Positions 26,801 through 36,229 of a stretch of DNA of 64,000 bases are shown here, piece by piece (position 1 is the stretch's first letter; every line of letters starts with the position of its first letter). Both the position numbers and the translations under genes were made by a program. Below the pieces are notes generated by a model. It did not search any database and had not been told where the DNA came from. It saw only the letters and a list, made by a program, of their open reading frames with translations. The DNA lies in contig JAFRTL010000010.1 in assembly GCA_017427065.1 (NCBI GenBank), forward strand, positions 88,975-152,974. The letters run 5' to 3'. The DNA comes from Bacteroidaceae bacterium. GTDB lineage: Bacteria; Bacteroidota; Bacteroidia; Bacteroidales; Bacteroidaceae.

Positions 26801-28228
26801 ATGACAAAATATTTATGGACCATATTACTGACTCTCTGCACACTAACGTTGCACGGCCAGACACAGGCACAGGCAAAGGCCCTTTATGATGAGGGGAAAT
26901 TTGCTGAAGCGAAGCCTGCCCTGGAAAAACTGGTGAAGCAGCAGCCCAGCAACGGGAATCTGAACCTGTGGTATGGGGTGTGCTGTCTGAAGACAGGCGA
27001 TGCGCAGCAAGCAGTGAAGTACTTGGAACAAGCTGTGAAGCGTCGTACACCAAGCGGGCAACTATATTTGGGTATGGCCTACAACGAGGTTTTCCGATTC
27101 GAAGATGCAGTAGAAACCTTGGAGGCTTATCGCAGTGACTTGGTAAAGCGCAAGCGTGACACGGCAGAGGCAGACGAGCTATTGCTACGCAGTAGGAACG
27201 GATTGCGACAACTGCGTGGTGTAGAACGAGTGACGGTAGTGGACAGTATGGTGGTGGATAAGCCTGCATTTTTGAATTACTACAAATTGAGTCCGGAATC
27301 TGGAACGCTCTCTGCAGACAATGCGTTCTCTCCTAAAGCGAGTCTGGAGGGAGGTATCGTGTATTACAATGAATTAGGTAATATTGCTTATTATACAGAT
27401 AAGCCAGACTCACTGCTGAGTATCTACCGAGCTGTGCGACTGCTCGATGGTACCAGTGAGCGTACTCCTCTCAGCGATGAAATCAACAAAGGTCAGAATG
27501 CCAATTATCCATATGTGATGCCCGATGGAAGCACCATTTACTATGCGGCCGATGGCGAGGAGTCGATGGGTGGTTATGATATCTTCGTGACACGCTACAA
27601 CAGTACCAATGGTACGTATCTGCAGCCCGACAATGTGGGTATGCCTTTCAACTCGCCATACAACGACTATATGTTCGTGATCGATGAGTTCAGTAATCTA
27701 GGATGGTTTGCATCCGACCGCTATCAGCCCGAAGGAAAGGTATGCATCTATGTCTTCATACCCAACGAAACAAAAGAGGTGTACAACTATGAGAACACGG
27801 ATCTTGATGAGTTGATAGGCCTCAGTCAGTTGCGTTGTATCCAGAATACCTGGACTGACGAGAGTGCTGTGAATGCAGCGAAGCTACGTCTGGAGGAGGT
27901 AAGCAATAAGATAGCGCAACTGAACATCAAGAAGGACTTTGAGTTCGTGATAGACGATACACATACCTACTATGTGGCAAGTGACTTTAAGTCGGATGCT
28001 GCGAAGACAGCCTTCGCACAGTACCAGCAACTGGCTCAGAGCCTGGCGGAACTCGACATGCGTCTGACGCAGATGCGCGACCAATATGCTGAGGGAAGCG
28101 GCAGTGTGAAAACTCAGTTGACACCTGGCATTCTGGATCTGGAACAACGGGTACGACAGTTGCAGCAAGAGGTACGCAGTGCAGCCAACTGGGTACGTAG
28201 AGAAGAACAATCAACCTTAAAACAATAG
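26801..28228 (+). CDS. Secreted TPR protein with PD40/WD40-like region
   Basis: About 475 residues. The start at 26801 gives a clean signal peptide (MTKYLWTILLTLCTLTLHGQ); an alternative ATG at 26783 is almost on the predicted transcript start. TPR units span about 25-130 (ALYDEGKFAEAKPALEKLVKQ, VKYLEQAVKRR). A PD40-type beta-propeller segment follows (YPYVMPDGSTIYYAADGEESMGGYDIFVTRY), then a coiled-coil-prone C-terminus. Similar proteins occur in Bacteroidetes OmpA-linked and type IX secretion contexts, but no partner is seen here. It begins the TPR-nfeD-floA operon. Confidence 0.82.
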   Translation: MTKYLWTILLTLCTLTLHGQTQAQAKALYDEGKFAEAKPALEKLVKQQPSNGNLNLWYGVCCLKTGDAQQAVKYLEQAVKRRTPSGQLYLGMAYNEVFRFEDAVETLEAYRSDLVKRKRDTAEADELLLRSRNGLRQLRGVERVTVVDSMVVDKPAFLNYYKLSPESGTLSADNAFSPKASLEGGIVYYNELGNIAYYTDKPDSLLSIYRAVRLLDGTSERTPLSDEINKGQNANYPYVMPDGSTIYYAADGEESMGGYDIFVTRYNSTNGTYLQPDNVGMPFNSPYNDYMFVIDEFSNLGWFASDRYQPEGKVCIYVFIPNETKEVYNYENTDLDELIGLSQLRCIQNTWTDESAVNAAKLRLEEVSNKIAQLNIKKDFEFVIDDTHTYYVASDFKSDAAKTAFAQYQQLAQSLAELDMRLTQMRDQYAEGSGSVKTQLTPGILDLEQRVRQLQQEVRSAANWVRREEQSTLKQ

Positions 28229-28231
28229 CCT

Positions 28232-28696
28232 ATGGATTTATTGATTATCATTTTATTAGTCATAGCAGGAGTGGTCTTGTTGCTGATAGAGCTGTTCCTG
28301 ATTCCTGGCACCAGTCTAGCAGCCTTCATCTCAGGAGCCTGCTTTATCTATGCAGTGTATCATGCCTTTACCTACATAGGTGCCGCTGCAGGTTTCCTCA
28401 CTTTAGCCGTGTCTGCCATAGCAGGCATCGCAGCTGTGGTGTGGTTCATGCGCTCGAAAACACTGGACAAGGTAGCTCTGAAAAAAGACATTGAAGGGAA
28501 GGTGGATCGCGATGCAGAGCATCGTGTAAAAGTGGGCGATCAAGGAGTGGCTGTGACACGTCTGGCACTTTTCGGACAGGCTGAGATCAATGGTGACCTG
28601 GTGGAAGTGAAGTCATGCGACGGTTTCCTAAATCCCAAGACGCCCATCAAGGTGGTGCGCATCAACGATGGCAACATTCTAGTAGAAAAATTATAA
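28232..28696 (+). CDS. NfeD-like membrane protein
   Basis: The 154-residue protein has three close hydrophobic helices (about 2-20, 30-50, 52-72) and a C-terminal OB-fold (about 95-154; GDQGVAVTRLALFGQAEINGDLVEVKS). NfeD proteins partner with flotillin-like proteins in membrane microdomains. The next gene encodes such a flotillin, confirming the pairing. The short NfeD1b form without a ClpP-type protease is present. Confidence 0.92.
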   Translation: MDLLIIILLVIAGVVLLLIELFLIPGTSLAAFISGACFIYAVYHAFTYIGAAAGFLTLAVSAIAGIAAVVWFMRSKTLDKVALKKDIEGKVDRDAEHRVKVGDQGVAVTRLALFGQAEINGDLVEVKSCDGFLNPKTPIKVVRINDGNILVEKL

Positions 28697-28723
28697 TAAT
28701 ACAATACTAAAAGACTAAATAAT

Positions 28724-29716
28724 ATGAACGACCCTATTTTCTTTACCGCGTTTATCATTGTAGCCGCCATCATATTTCTGGCTATATTCTTTCACTATGT
28801 GCCGTTCTTCCTTTGGCTGTCGGCCAAGGTATCAGGCGTAAACATCTCTCTGGTGCAGCTTTTCTTGATGCGCATCCGTAACGTACCCCCTTATGTGATA
28901 GTACCTGCCCTCATCGAGGCGCATAAGGCTGGACTGAAAAACATCACGCGCGATGAACTGGAAGCGCACTATCTTGCTGGCGGACACGTAGAACGTGTGG
29001 TACATGCCCTGGTTTCTGCATCGAAGGCCAACATCGATCTGCCTTTCCAAATGGCTACAGCTATCGACTTGGCTGGTCGTGATGTGTTCGAAGCCGTACA
29101 GATGTCTGTTAATCCGAAGGTGATCGACACCCCTCCTGTTTCAGCTGTGGCCAAGGATGGTATCCAGATGATAGCCAAGGCCCGTGTGACCGTACGTGCC
29201 AATATTCGTCAATTGGTGGGTGGTGCTGGCGAAGACACCGTATTGGCTCGTGTAGGTGAAGGTATTGTATCTTCCATTGGCTCTGCTACCAACCACAAAT
29301 CGGTGTTGGAGAACCCTGATTCCATCTCTAAGTTGGTATTGAGCAAGGGTCTGGATGCAGGAACTGCTTTCGAGATTCTCTCCATTGATATCGCTGATAT
29401 TGATATAGGTAAGAACATCGGCGCTACCTTGCAAATGGATCAGGCTAATGCCGATAAGAACATCGCTCAGGCAAAGGCTGAGGAGCGTCGTGCAATGGCT
29501 GTAGCTCAAGAGCAGGAGATGAAGGCGAAGGCTCAGGAAGCTCGTGCTAAGGTAATCGAGGCAGAAGCTGAGGTGCCTAAGGCAATGGCGGAAGCCTTCC
29601 GTAATGGAAATCTGGGCATTATGGACTACTATCGTATGAAGAACATCGAGGCTGATACGGGCATGCGCGATGCGATTGCCAAACCTGCTGGTGGGGCTCA
29701 GCATACGAATAAATAA
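28724..29716 (+). CDS. floA: Flotillin-like protein FloA
   Basis: The 330-residue protein is of the YqfA/FloA family: an N-terminal membrane hairpin ([21 protein letters not shown]), the SPFH-like domain beginning [23 protein letters not shown], a long Ala/Glu-rich helix (about 245-295, [22 protein letters not shown]) and a short C-terminus. FloA organises functional membrane microdomains with NfeD, encoded immediately upstream. Confidence 0.95.
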   Translation: MNDPIFFTAFIIVAAIIFLAIFFHYVPFFLWLSAKVSGVNISLVQLFLMRIRNVPPYVIVPALIEAHKAGLKNITRDELEAHYLAGGHVERVVHALVSASKANIDLPFQMATAIDLAGRDVFEAVQMSVNPKVIDTPPVSAVAKDGIQMIAKARVTVRANIRQLVGGAGEDTVLARVGEGIVSSIGSATNHKSVLENPDSISKLVLSKGLDAGTAFEILSIDIADIDIGKNIGATLQMDQANADKNIAQAKAEERRAMAVAQEQEMKAKAQEARAKVIEAEAEVPKAMAEAFRNGNLGIMDYYRMKNIEADTGMRDAIAKPAGGAQHTNK

Positions 29717-29729
29717 AAACAACTGCACT

Positions 29730-30608
29730 ATGAAAAAATACTTTCCTCCTTCGGAACTGATCATCAACCAAGATGGCTCGGTATTTCACCTGCACGTCAA
29801 ACCTGAATGGTTGGCTGACAAGATTATTCTTGTGGGTGATCCTGAGCGTGTGGGACTGGTAGCCTCGCACTTCACGGACATAGAGTGTGATGTACAGAGC
29901 CGAGAGTTCCATACCATCACAGGCTGGTATGAAGGCAAACGCATCACGTGCATCAGTACGGGCATTGGATGTGACAACATCGACATTGTGATGAACGAGA
30001 TTGATGCTCTAGCCAACATTGATTTTCAGACACGCGAGGAGAAAGATGTATTGCGTTCTTTAGAGATAGTGCGCATTGGCACCAGTGGTGGCTTGCAGTC
30101 CTATACTCCTGTGGGCGCCTTCGTCTGTGCGGCCAAATCCATCGGCTTTGACGGAGTGTTAAATTTCTATCAAGGACGGAACGAGGTGTGCGACATCAAA
30201 ATGGAACAGGCGTTCCTAAACCACATGGGATGGAAGGGTAATCAGTGTGCACCAGCTCCTTATGTCATCGACTGTCATGCAGAGTTGCTGGAACGCATTG
30301 CGGCAGACGACATGGTGCGTGGCATCACCATTGCAGGAAACGGATTTTATGGTCCACAAGGGCGAAAATTACGTCTCCCTTTGGCAGACCCACAGCAAAA
30401 CGAGAAAATCAGGCAGTTCGAGTATCAAGGTATGCACATCACCAATTACGAAATGGAAAGTAGCGCCCTCAGCGGACTTAGTCGACTGATGGGGCACAAG
30501 GCTACTACGGTATGCATGATTGTGGCCAACCGTCTGATTAAAGAAGTGAATACGGGCTATAAGAATACGATAGATACCCTAATAACAACTGTGCTCGACA
30601 GACTATGA
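29730..30608 (+). CDS. Nucleoside phosphorylase (PNP/UDP family)
   Basis: About 292 residues from the ATG at 29730, 13 bp after floA. An upstream in-frame start lies inside floA and is unlikely. Motifs of the PNP_UDP_1 family are present: KIILVGDPERVGLVASHF, the phosphate-site region GIGCDNIDIVMNEI, RIGTSGGLQ and the nucleoside-site MESSALSGLSRLMGHKA. It probably cleaves uridine or purine nucleosides with phosphate; the preference is uncertain. The stop overlaps the next gene by 4 nt. Confidence 0.9.
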   Translation: MKKYFPPSELIINQDGSVFHLHVKPEWLADKIILVGDPERVGLVASHFTDIECDVQSREFHTITGWYEGKRITCISTGIGCDNIDIVMNEIDALANIDFQTREEKDVLRSLEIVRIGTSGGLQSYTPVGAFVCAAKSIGFDGVLNFYQGRNEVCDIKMEQAFLNHMGWKGNQCAPAPYVIDCHAELLERIAADDMVRGITIAGNGFYGPQGRKLRLPLADPQQNEKIRQFEYQGMHITNYEMESSALSGLSRLMGHKATTVCMIVANRLIKEVNTGYKNTIDTLITTVLDRL

Positions 30609-31093
30609 GTGAAGCGAACTTCTACATCGAGAGTCAGGATAAGGCAGGAATTTATAAAGAGTTTCTGCCACAGTTTCGTGCCTTGCTTACAGGAGAGACG
30701 GAGGAAGTGAGTATCTTGGCCAATGCGGCAGCAGCTCTGCATCAAGTGTTCGACTTTTTCTGGGTGGGTTTCTATCTGGTGAAGGGTGATCGCTTAATCT
30801 TAGGGCCTTTTCAAGGTTCTGTGGCATGCTCCATCATCAAGTTTGGCAAAGGCGTGTGTGGCACAGCTTGGAAAGAGAAGCAAACACAAGTGGTGCCAGA
30901 TGTGGATCAATTCCCTGGACATATAGCTTGCAGTTCGCTGTCCCGCTCTGAGATCGTAGTTCCTCTGATTAAGGAGGGAGAGGTAAAGGCTGTGCTCGAT
31001 GTAGATAGCAAGGAGTTGGCAGCTTTCGATGAAACAGACCGTCTCTATCTGGAACAAGTGACTGAGTTTCTGGCTAACCTACTTTACGTATGA
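30605..31093 (+). CDS. Free methionine-(R)-sulfoxide reductase, GAF domain
   Basis: The 162-residue single GAF-domain protein has the three cysteines typical of fRMsr, in ACSIIKFGKGVCGTAW and HIACSSLSRSEIVVPL, which form the catalytic and resolving pair reducing free methionine-R-sulfoxide. The length matches the family. It is coupled by 4-nt overlaps to the nucleoside phosphorylase and to mnmE. A signalling GAF protein is less likely, given the conserved Cys set. Confidence 0.9.
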   Translation: MSEANFYIESQDKAGIYKEFLPQFRALLTGETEEVSILANAAAALHQVFDFFWVGFYLVKGDRLILGPFQGSVACSIIKFGKGVCGTAWKEKQTQVVPDVDQFPGHIACSSLSRSEIVVPLIKEGEVKAVLDVDSKELAAFDETDRLYLEQVTEFLANLLYV

Positions 31094-32520
31094 ACATGAC
31101 CCAAGATACCATCTGCGCCATTTCCACTTCTTCTGGGGGAGCTATTGGACTAATACGTGTGAGCGGACCAGATGCCATCTTTGTCACCAGTAGCATCTTT
31201 CGTCCAGCAAAAGCAGGCAAAAAGTTGGAAGATACTAAGCCATATAGCCTTACCTACGGACAGATTCTTGATGGAGAGGAAATCATCGACGAGGTGTTGG
31301 TCAGTCTTTTCCGTGCGCCCCATTCCTATACGGGTGAAGACAGCACGGAAATAGCTTGCCATGGATCTTCGTATATCTTGCAGCGTATGTTGCAACTGCT
31401 TATTAAAAAAGGATGTCGATTGGCACAACCTGGAGAATACACCCAACGGGCATATCTCAATGGCAAGATGGACCTGAGTCAGGCAGAAGCTGTAGCCGAT
31501 CTTATTGCTTCCAATTCTGCGGCTTCTCATCGTTTAGCTATCAGTCAGATGCGTGGCGGATTCAGTAAGGAACTGGTTGCACTCCGTGATCAGTTACTCC
31601 ATTTTACCTCACTTATCGAACTGGAACTCGACTTCAGCGACCATGAAGATATCGAGTTTGCTGATCGAAGTGAATTGTTCCGCCTAGCTGACCATATCGA
31701 GGAGGTTATCACCCGCCTGAAGAATTCTTTCCGTCTAGGAAATGTGCTGAAACATGGTGTACCTGTCGCCATCGTGGGAAAGACCAATGTGGGTAAAAGT
31801 ACCCTACTCAACCGCTTGTTGCACGAAGAACGTGCTATCGTGAGTGATATTCATGGCACTACGCGTGACGTCATAGAAGACACTATCGTTTTAGAAGGCA
31901 TCACCTTTAGATTCATAGATACTGCAGGACTGCGCTCCACCACAGATGCCATTGAGCAGATAGGTATTCAGCGTGCTTATCAGAAACTGGAGGAGGCACA
32001 AATTGTGCTTTGGATAATAGACACTCCTCCTACCGAAGAAGAGTTACAAGACATGTCGCAACGCTGTGAGGGAAAGAAACTCATCATCGTGCGAAATAAA
32101 TCAGATAAGCCAAGCGATGCAGACTTTACTTTTGTGAAATCACAGGCTGCCATCCATGATGCAGGCGCACAGCGCAGTTTGAATTTTCAATTCTCAATTA
32201 TCAATTATCAATTTATCGAACTCTCTGCCAAGTTCGATCCCAACATCAACGCTTTGGAAAAGTTGTTGCTTCATGCCGCAGATATTCCAGAAATCTCAGG
32301 AGCAGATGTAATAGTGACCAATGCACGTCACTACGAAGCTCTCACCCATGCACTGGACGCCATCCAACGTGTACAGCAAGGACTCCACGACGGTCTTTCT
32401 GGCGATTTCCTTTCACAGGATATTCGAGAATGCATCTACCACCTCAGTGACATCGTTGGTGAAGTCACTGCTGACGATGTGCTCCAGAATATCTTCAAGC
32501 ATTTCTGCGTGGGAAAGTGA
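31090..32520 (+). CDS. mnmE: tRNA modification GTPase MnmE with repeat insertion
   Basis: MnmE, with MnmG, installs the (carboxymethyl)aminomethyl group at U34 of certain tRNAs. The 476-residue protein has the N-terminal formyl-THF domain (DTICAISTSSGGAIGLIRVSG), the G domain with G1 (VGKTNVGKSTLLNRLL), G2/G3 (GTTRD, DTAGLR), G4 (NKSD) and G5 (ELSAKF), and a C-terminal CVGK. Between G4 and G5, residues about 364-376 (LNFQFSIINYQF) are encoded by the tandem repeat CAATT(C/A)T at 32184-32217. The frame is intact, so the insertion is probably tolerated in a surface loop. Confidence 0.96.
   Translation: MNMTQDTICAISTSSGGAIGLIRVSGPDAIFVTSSIFRPAKAGKKLEDTKPYSLTYGQILDGEEIIDEVLVSLFRAPHSYTGEDSTEIACHGSSYILQRMLQLLIKKGCRLAQPGEYTQRAYLNGKMDLSQAEAVADLIASNSAASHRLAISQMRGGFSKELVALRDQLLHFTSLIELELDFSDHEDIEFADRSELFRLADHIEEVITRLKNSFRLGNVLKHGVPVAIVGKTNVGKSTLLNRLLHEERAIVSDIHGTTRDVIEDTIVLEGITFRFIDTAGLRSTTDAIEQIGIQRAYQKLEEAQIVLWIIDTPPTEEELQDMSQRCEGKKLIIVRNKSDKPSDADFTFVKSQAAIHDAGAQRSLNFQFSIINYQFIELSAKFDPNINALEKLLLHAADIPEISGADVIVTNARHYEALTHALDAIQRVQQGLHDGLSGDFLSQDIRECIYHLSDIVGEVTADDVLQNIFKHFCVGK
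32184..32217. repeat. CAATTNT tandem repeat inside mnmE
   Basis: Four near-identical units (TTTTCAATTCTCAATTATCAATTATCAATT) in frame within the G domain, the same unit found at 19511-19540 and, reversed, at 19384-19412. Confidence 0.8.
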
Positions 32521-32627
32521 TTTTTTGCAAAGAAAAGCATACTATATGCAAATATGGCTCGTAAATCGCATAATTTCAAGCATTTAAAATTTCGTCTATT
32601 TTTGCAGATTTTTGAATTTTAACTTCG

Positions 32628-32673
32628 ATATTTGCAGATTTTCGCCCACTTTGTCCCCCATCTGTCCCCCGAG
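32628..32673 (+). repeat. Left copy of island-flanking direct repeat
   Basis: ATATTTGCAGATTTTCGCC followed by CACTTTG, GTCCCCC and ATCTGTCCCCCGAG. It aligns with 49364-49412 with few mismatches and small gaps. Possible remnant attachment or integrase-binding site. Confidence 0.6.
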
Positions 32674-32786
32674 ATAGTCAAAAATAGCCGAGGGACAAAA
32701 GAAACCAACAGAGCAAAGATTTACGGAATCTGTCATGACTAAGTCTACATGACATAGGTACAATATACAGGTACAACAAAAAGGCG

Positions 32787-32823
32787 ACAGCAGCTACAGT
32801 CGAAATATGATTGTAGCTGCTGT
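32787..32823. terminator. Perfect 12-bp inverted repeat
   Basis: ACAGCAGCTACA (32787-32798) and TGTAGCTGCTGT (32812-32823) around a 13-nt loop. On the minus strand it is followed by TTTTTGTTG, so it may terminate transcripts leaving the island's AAA operon. Confidence 0.5.
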
Positions 32824-32824
32824 T

Positions 32825-33074
32825 GCTATAGTATATAGGTATTACTAGTAATGTCTATCACCATCAACTTGTTGTATTGCTGGTACATACTGCTGCGAAG
32901 CAGGTTCTTGAAGGTTGCGCAAAAAGTTACGGCGTGCAGGTTGTTCTTCACTTCGTCTGCCGCTTCTTTCTTACCCTATTCTTTCAGTTGGCGTATAGTC
33001 TTCACCTACTGCTCATAGAAAGAGTCACAAATAGTGTCCAGTACTCGAACGATATTTGTAGCTCTTGGTTCAGC
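32825..33074 (-). pseudogene. Decayed BT4734/VirE-N-like gene fragment
   Basis: The minus strand encodes a recognisable fragment (RATNIVRVLDTICDSFYEQ, stop, VKTIRQLKE, stop, GKKEAADEVKNNLHAVTFCATF...YNKLMVIDI) with two in-frame stops and no C-terminus. The block ADEVKxxLxAVTFxATF...LMVIDI is the hallmark of the BT4734-like domain that precedes VirE/primase domains on Bacteroidetes mobile elements. Only about 80 codons survive. It marks a decayed mobile-element gene at the island's left end. Confidence 0.65.
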
Positions 33075-33131
33075 AAATGTCTTATGACGGTAGAACTATA
33101 CGGAAATAATTACAATACTTCTTTGGTCATC

Positions 33132-34559
33132 CTATATCGAATACAAATCTCGTCCTATCAGAGTCCCCAATTGTTTCTCCAGCATCATCAGTAATGTTAT
33201 GGAACGGTCAATCTCCTTCTGGGTAGAAAGCGGCATTGCTCCCGTTGCGTGCGACAGCGGATGCATTGATACCTTTTGATATACGGCAAGGTCACAAATG
33301 GTATCTCTTAACTTGGGCACCTCTGTATCCGACACATATCGGTCTATAATATCCTGCAGTTTCGTTTTCAGAGGTGATCCCGCGTCTGCATCTATGATGG
33401 TTGTCAGTTCCTCAATCAAGTCAAAAACTGTATTGGTTTTCTTGTTCGCAGCATCATACTCGTAATACAACTTCTTGGGCATATTAATGGCCTCAATCAG
33501 TTTTCCACTCTCTGCAATGCCACCCGTATAGAGCAGCTTCGATACCTCACATACAAGGAATTCAAATCGTTTACGTATCCTATTACCTATGTCACCTATC
33601 GGTTGACGGCGTTTATCCTTATTGATGTTGGAGGCATAATCCTGAGAACTACGCTCTACAATTATTGAATTGCCCTCGTGCTCTACGACCTGATACTGCT
33701 TCCATTCATCCTTCCGCCGGTATGCAATAGAGAAAGCATAGTCAGCCATATTGAAGAATGAAACACTATGTGTGAGGATAATCTTCTGATAGCCATCAAA
33801 ATAGTCTTTCAGGAGCTCGACAAAGAATGTCCTATTCACAGCATCCATACTTGAAATCACATCGTCCAGTACAAGAATCCTGTCATCCTTCCTATCTACA
33901 GCACCATTATAAAGAATCACCGTCAGCAGCAAAAGCAATTTGATGATATGCAATTTGGCCTCGTTGAAATACTCAGTCAGTTTCTCATTTCTTCCTCTGT
34001 TGTCCCTGCTACTATCCTTCACGGTCAGTAGCCAGCTGGGTCTGCTATAGGTCAATTCAACCGTCAATTTTTCCTCGTAGAAATACTCCTTCAGGAAAAG
34101 ATTCAACAGGTCTTCAATAGTTTTCTTCTTTGCTGTAACAAACTTCTCCGGGTCTGCAATCCCGACAATACTCTTTTGCAACAGTTTCACCACATCAATC
34201 ACATCCTCCGCAAGAATGTCATCACGTGAGATCATGCTTACATCAATCCCCGACGGGGTGTATGCCTTATAGTCAGTGTTGTCAATCTCCAGTGTAAAGT
34301 CCGTCAAGGGCGTTAACTGGTAGTTATACTGCCCTAATACATCCTTTTCCGCATTACGCCTGTCCAGTGGGTCTGTCACCGTAGATGCTATCTGGGAATC
34401 AAAAATCCACTTCCTATGGAATATTATCTTCAGCGCCTGATACAATGAACTCTTACCGGCTCCATTTTCACCATACACCAACACGTTCTTTCCATCAAGC
34501 ACCAGCTCTGCCGGCTCACGGAATGCCTTGAAATGCTCCAACTTCAGATTATTAATCAT
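33132..34559 (-). CDS. SMC/RecF-like AAA (ABC-type) ATPase of the island defence operon
   Basis: The 475-residue ATPase has Walker A GENGAGKS (30-37), Walker B ILVLDDVISSMD, and an H-loop ILTHS. In place of the ABC signature it has FNEAKLHIIKLLLLL, the LNEAxL variant used by several conflict-system ATPases. There is no long coiled coil. The C-terminal 170 residues are helical with no recognised domain. It is the last gene of the operon and its start overlaps the DUF262 stop by 8 nt, so the two are surely co-translated. It probably powers or gates a DUF262 effector. The exact family (AAA_13/AAA_15-like) is uncertain. Confidence 0.8.
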   Translation of the reverse strand: MINNLKLEHFKAFREPAELVLDGKNVLVYGENGAGKSSLYQALKIIFHRKWIFDSQIASTVTDPLDRRNAEKDVLGQYNYQLTPLTDFTLEIDNTDYKAYTPSGIDVSMISRDDILAEDVIDVVKLLQKSIVGIADPEKFVTAKKKTIEDLLNLFLKEYFYEEKLTVELTYSRPSWLLTVKDSSRDNRGRNEKLTEYFNEAKLHIIKLLLLLTVILYNGAVDRKDDRILVLDDVISSMDAVNRTFFVELLKDYFDGYQKIILTHSVSFFNMADYAFSIAYRRKDEWKQYQVVEHEGNSIIVERSSQDYASNINKDKRRQPIGDIGNRIRKRFEFLVCEVSKLLYTGGIAESGKLIEAINMPKKLYYEYDAANKKTNTVFDLIEELTTIIDADAGSPLKTKLQDIIDRYVSDTEVPKLRDTICDLAVYQKVSMHPLSHATGAMPLSTQKEIDRSITLLMMLEKQLGTLIGRDLYSI

Positions 34560-36213
34560 TCTCTACGTTGTTTTCTGGTTTGTTAAAGAACTTTGCAAGC
34601 ACTTTTTGCAAGTGACTGTTGCGATCCTTCCAGCTCTCATAACTGAAAGTAGGCGAAGAAAAGACGTTCTTCACATATTCGCTCTTCGAATGCCTATAGT
34701 AATCATACTTTTCCAGCACAGAATTATACCGCTTAGGCAAGTCCGTCACCACTAGATTGCCTATTTTGTTACATATTTCACCAAGATCATGTCCAGACCA
34801 GTCCTCGCCCAACAGGTCTTCATCCCGCAGGTTCACTATCTTGTCAACCGTAAAACGTGTAGGGATAGCCTCTTTCGAATCCAAATAGTAGGCCAGCAAA
34901 GCAAAAGCGTTTTGCAGTCTTCCCAAATGAGAGAAGTAGTCTGGTGCAACGTCAGTATAGTTAGCATCTATCTCGCCCTTGTTGGCTATCACCTTTATCA
35001 TGTTATATATATTAAACTTCACCGATGTCGTACTGCCCATATAAAAACAGTATCTAATCAGAGACTTCAGGAAACTGATAAACTTCTGTTTTTCGTCATC
35101 CGTATCCACATTGTTATAATAGAGATACACAATAAGCGCATAGGTTGGGTACTGGTTCGTATAGGCATTAATTATCTGTAGCCAGATACCTACCTCGTCG
35201 CTGTCACCCCGCTCCTTGTTCATATACTTCAGGATACTCAGTATCTTGTTCAAGTCCTCCAGCACCTCTTTGTAATTCAGATTCTTCAGCGGTGAGAACG
35301 GCTCATTGCTAAAGAATTCTCTCAGCCTCTTTTCGTTCGAAGTGATACGCTGTCTGCCTCTAATGATGTGTGAATAATATCTGAATATATCGTCCACTGA
35401 TTGTTTCAATTCATCACAGTCCGTCTTGAAATCCACCCACATAGCAATAAACTCCTCACGCTGCTCTTTGGTGTAGGCGCTGTCGTAAAGTCTGGCTTTA
35501 AAGATGTCTGCATCTTCCAAGTCCATACCTCGGTTGTTGATGGTCTCAAATATGGTCAAAGCCTTATTTTCTGCATCTTCTTGTCCGTCTGCACTCTGCA
35601 CAATGGGGAGCATCGTTACTCTCCTCATCAGGAACTGAGCAAAACCAGCCAGGTCAAAGTTGTCATCCTTCAAAGACACAAATTGCTGATAGAAATACAA
35701 TAGGGCATATTCCACTTTCGATTCACATTTCCTCTCATTGATACCATCGCTGGTTGCCACCGCCTTGTAACGACTTTCTATCTTTTCCTTATCATACTTA
35801 AAGATAGCATCTATTGCATCATCGTCGTTATTCTCAAATATTTTCGATTCTATTTTTGGCAATTGATCCTTGCCAGACCAAGGCACTACGTAAAGTGCTC
35901 TTTGCAGCGAATTTATATCCGGCAGATAGAGCGATAGAACTTTTATCAGCGTCCAGATGGTAATAATACGCTGTTGTCCGTCCACCACCGAACTCTTTCC
36001 ATCGTTGCTAAAGTCTTTACTCCGTGCCAAAATGATATTACCAAGAAAGTAAGGCTCATCCTCATTGTAAGCACCCATCAGGTCCTTGTACAATTCATAC
36101 AACTGGTCAAAGCCCCACGAGTATGGGCGCTGATACATCGGTATCACGTATGTTTCATTGGGAGATCCAAAAATACCCTCAATCGTTTTTTGTTCCGCTG
36201 TTAATGATATCAT
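34552..36213 (-). CDS. DUF262 domain protein (GmrSD N-terminal-like)
   Basis: The 553-residue protein begins with the DUF262 ParB/Srx-like domain: YVIPMYQRPYSW (22-33) and VVDGQQRIITIW with the DGQQR nucleotide-handling motif at 78-82. DUF262 occurs in GmrS of type IV modification-dependent restriction and in other defence proteins as an NTPase. The usual DUF1524 HNH nuclease (IEH/HxxP-type motif) is not visible in the helical C-terminus, so this copy may lack a nuclease or carry an unrecognised one. It starts 16 bp after the DUF2326 gene and overlaps the following ATPase gene. Confidence 0.85.
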   Translation of the reverse strand: MISLTAEQKTIEGIFGSPNETYVIPMYQRPYSWGFDQLYELYKDLMGAYNEDEPYFLGNIILARSKDFSNDGKSSVVDGQQRIITIWTLIKVLSLYLPDINSLQRALYVVPWSGKDQLPKIESKIFENNDDDAIDAIFKYDKEKIESRYKAVATSDGINERKCESKVEYALLYFYQQFVSLKDDNFDLAGFAQFLMRRVTMLPIVQSADGQEDAENKALTIFETINNRGMDLEDADIFKARLYDSAYTKEQREEFIAMWVDFKTDCDELKQSVDDIFRYYSHIIRGRQRITSNEKRLREFFSNEPFSPLKNLNYKEVLEDLNKILSILKYMNKERGDSDEVGIWLQIINAYTNQYPTYALIVYLYYNNVDTDDEKQKFISFLKSLIRYCFYMGSTTSVKFNIYNMIKVIANKGEIDANYTDVAPDYFSHLGRLQNAFALLAYYLDSKEAIPTRFTVDKIVNLRDEDLLGEDWSGHDLGEICNKIGNLVVTDLPKRYNSVLEKYDYYRHSKSEYVKNVFSSPTFSYESWKDRNSHLQKVLAKFFNKPENNVEND

Positions 36214-36229
36214 ATAAAATTCCTATTCT

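Larger units (their letters stand above)
32521..32824. other. Non-coding left flank of the accessory island
   Basis: No gene. It holds two TTTGCAGATTTTT motifs (32601-32612, 32631-32642), a GTCCCCC-rich stretch resembling the right flank at 49364-49412, an imperfect dyad TGTCCCCCG/CGAGGGACA (32663-32697), and a 12-bp perfect inverted repeat ACAGCAGCTACA/TGTAGCTGCTGT (32787-32823). Confidence 0.6.

Noticed and set aside
32877-33194. 105-codon plus-strand ORF
   Set aside because: The minus strand carries the VirE-N-like remnant and the ATPase gene end; the plus frame has no motif.
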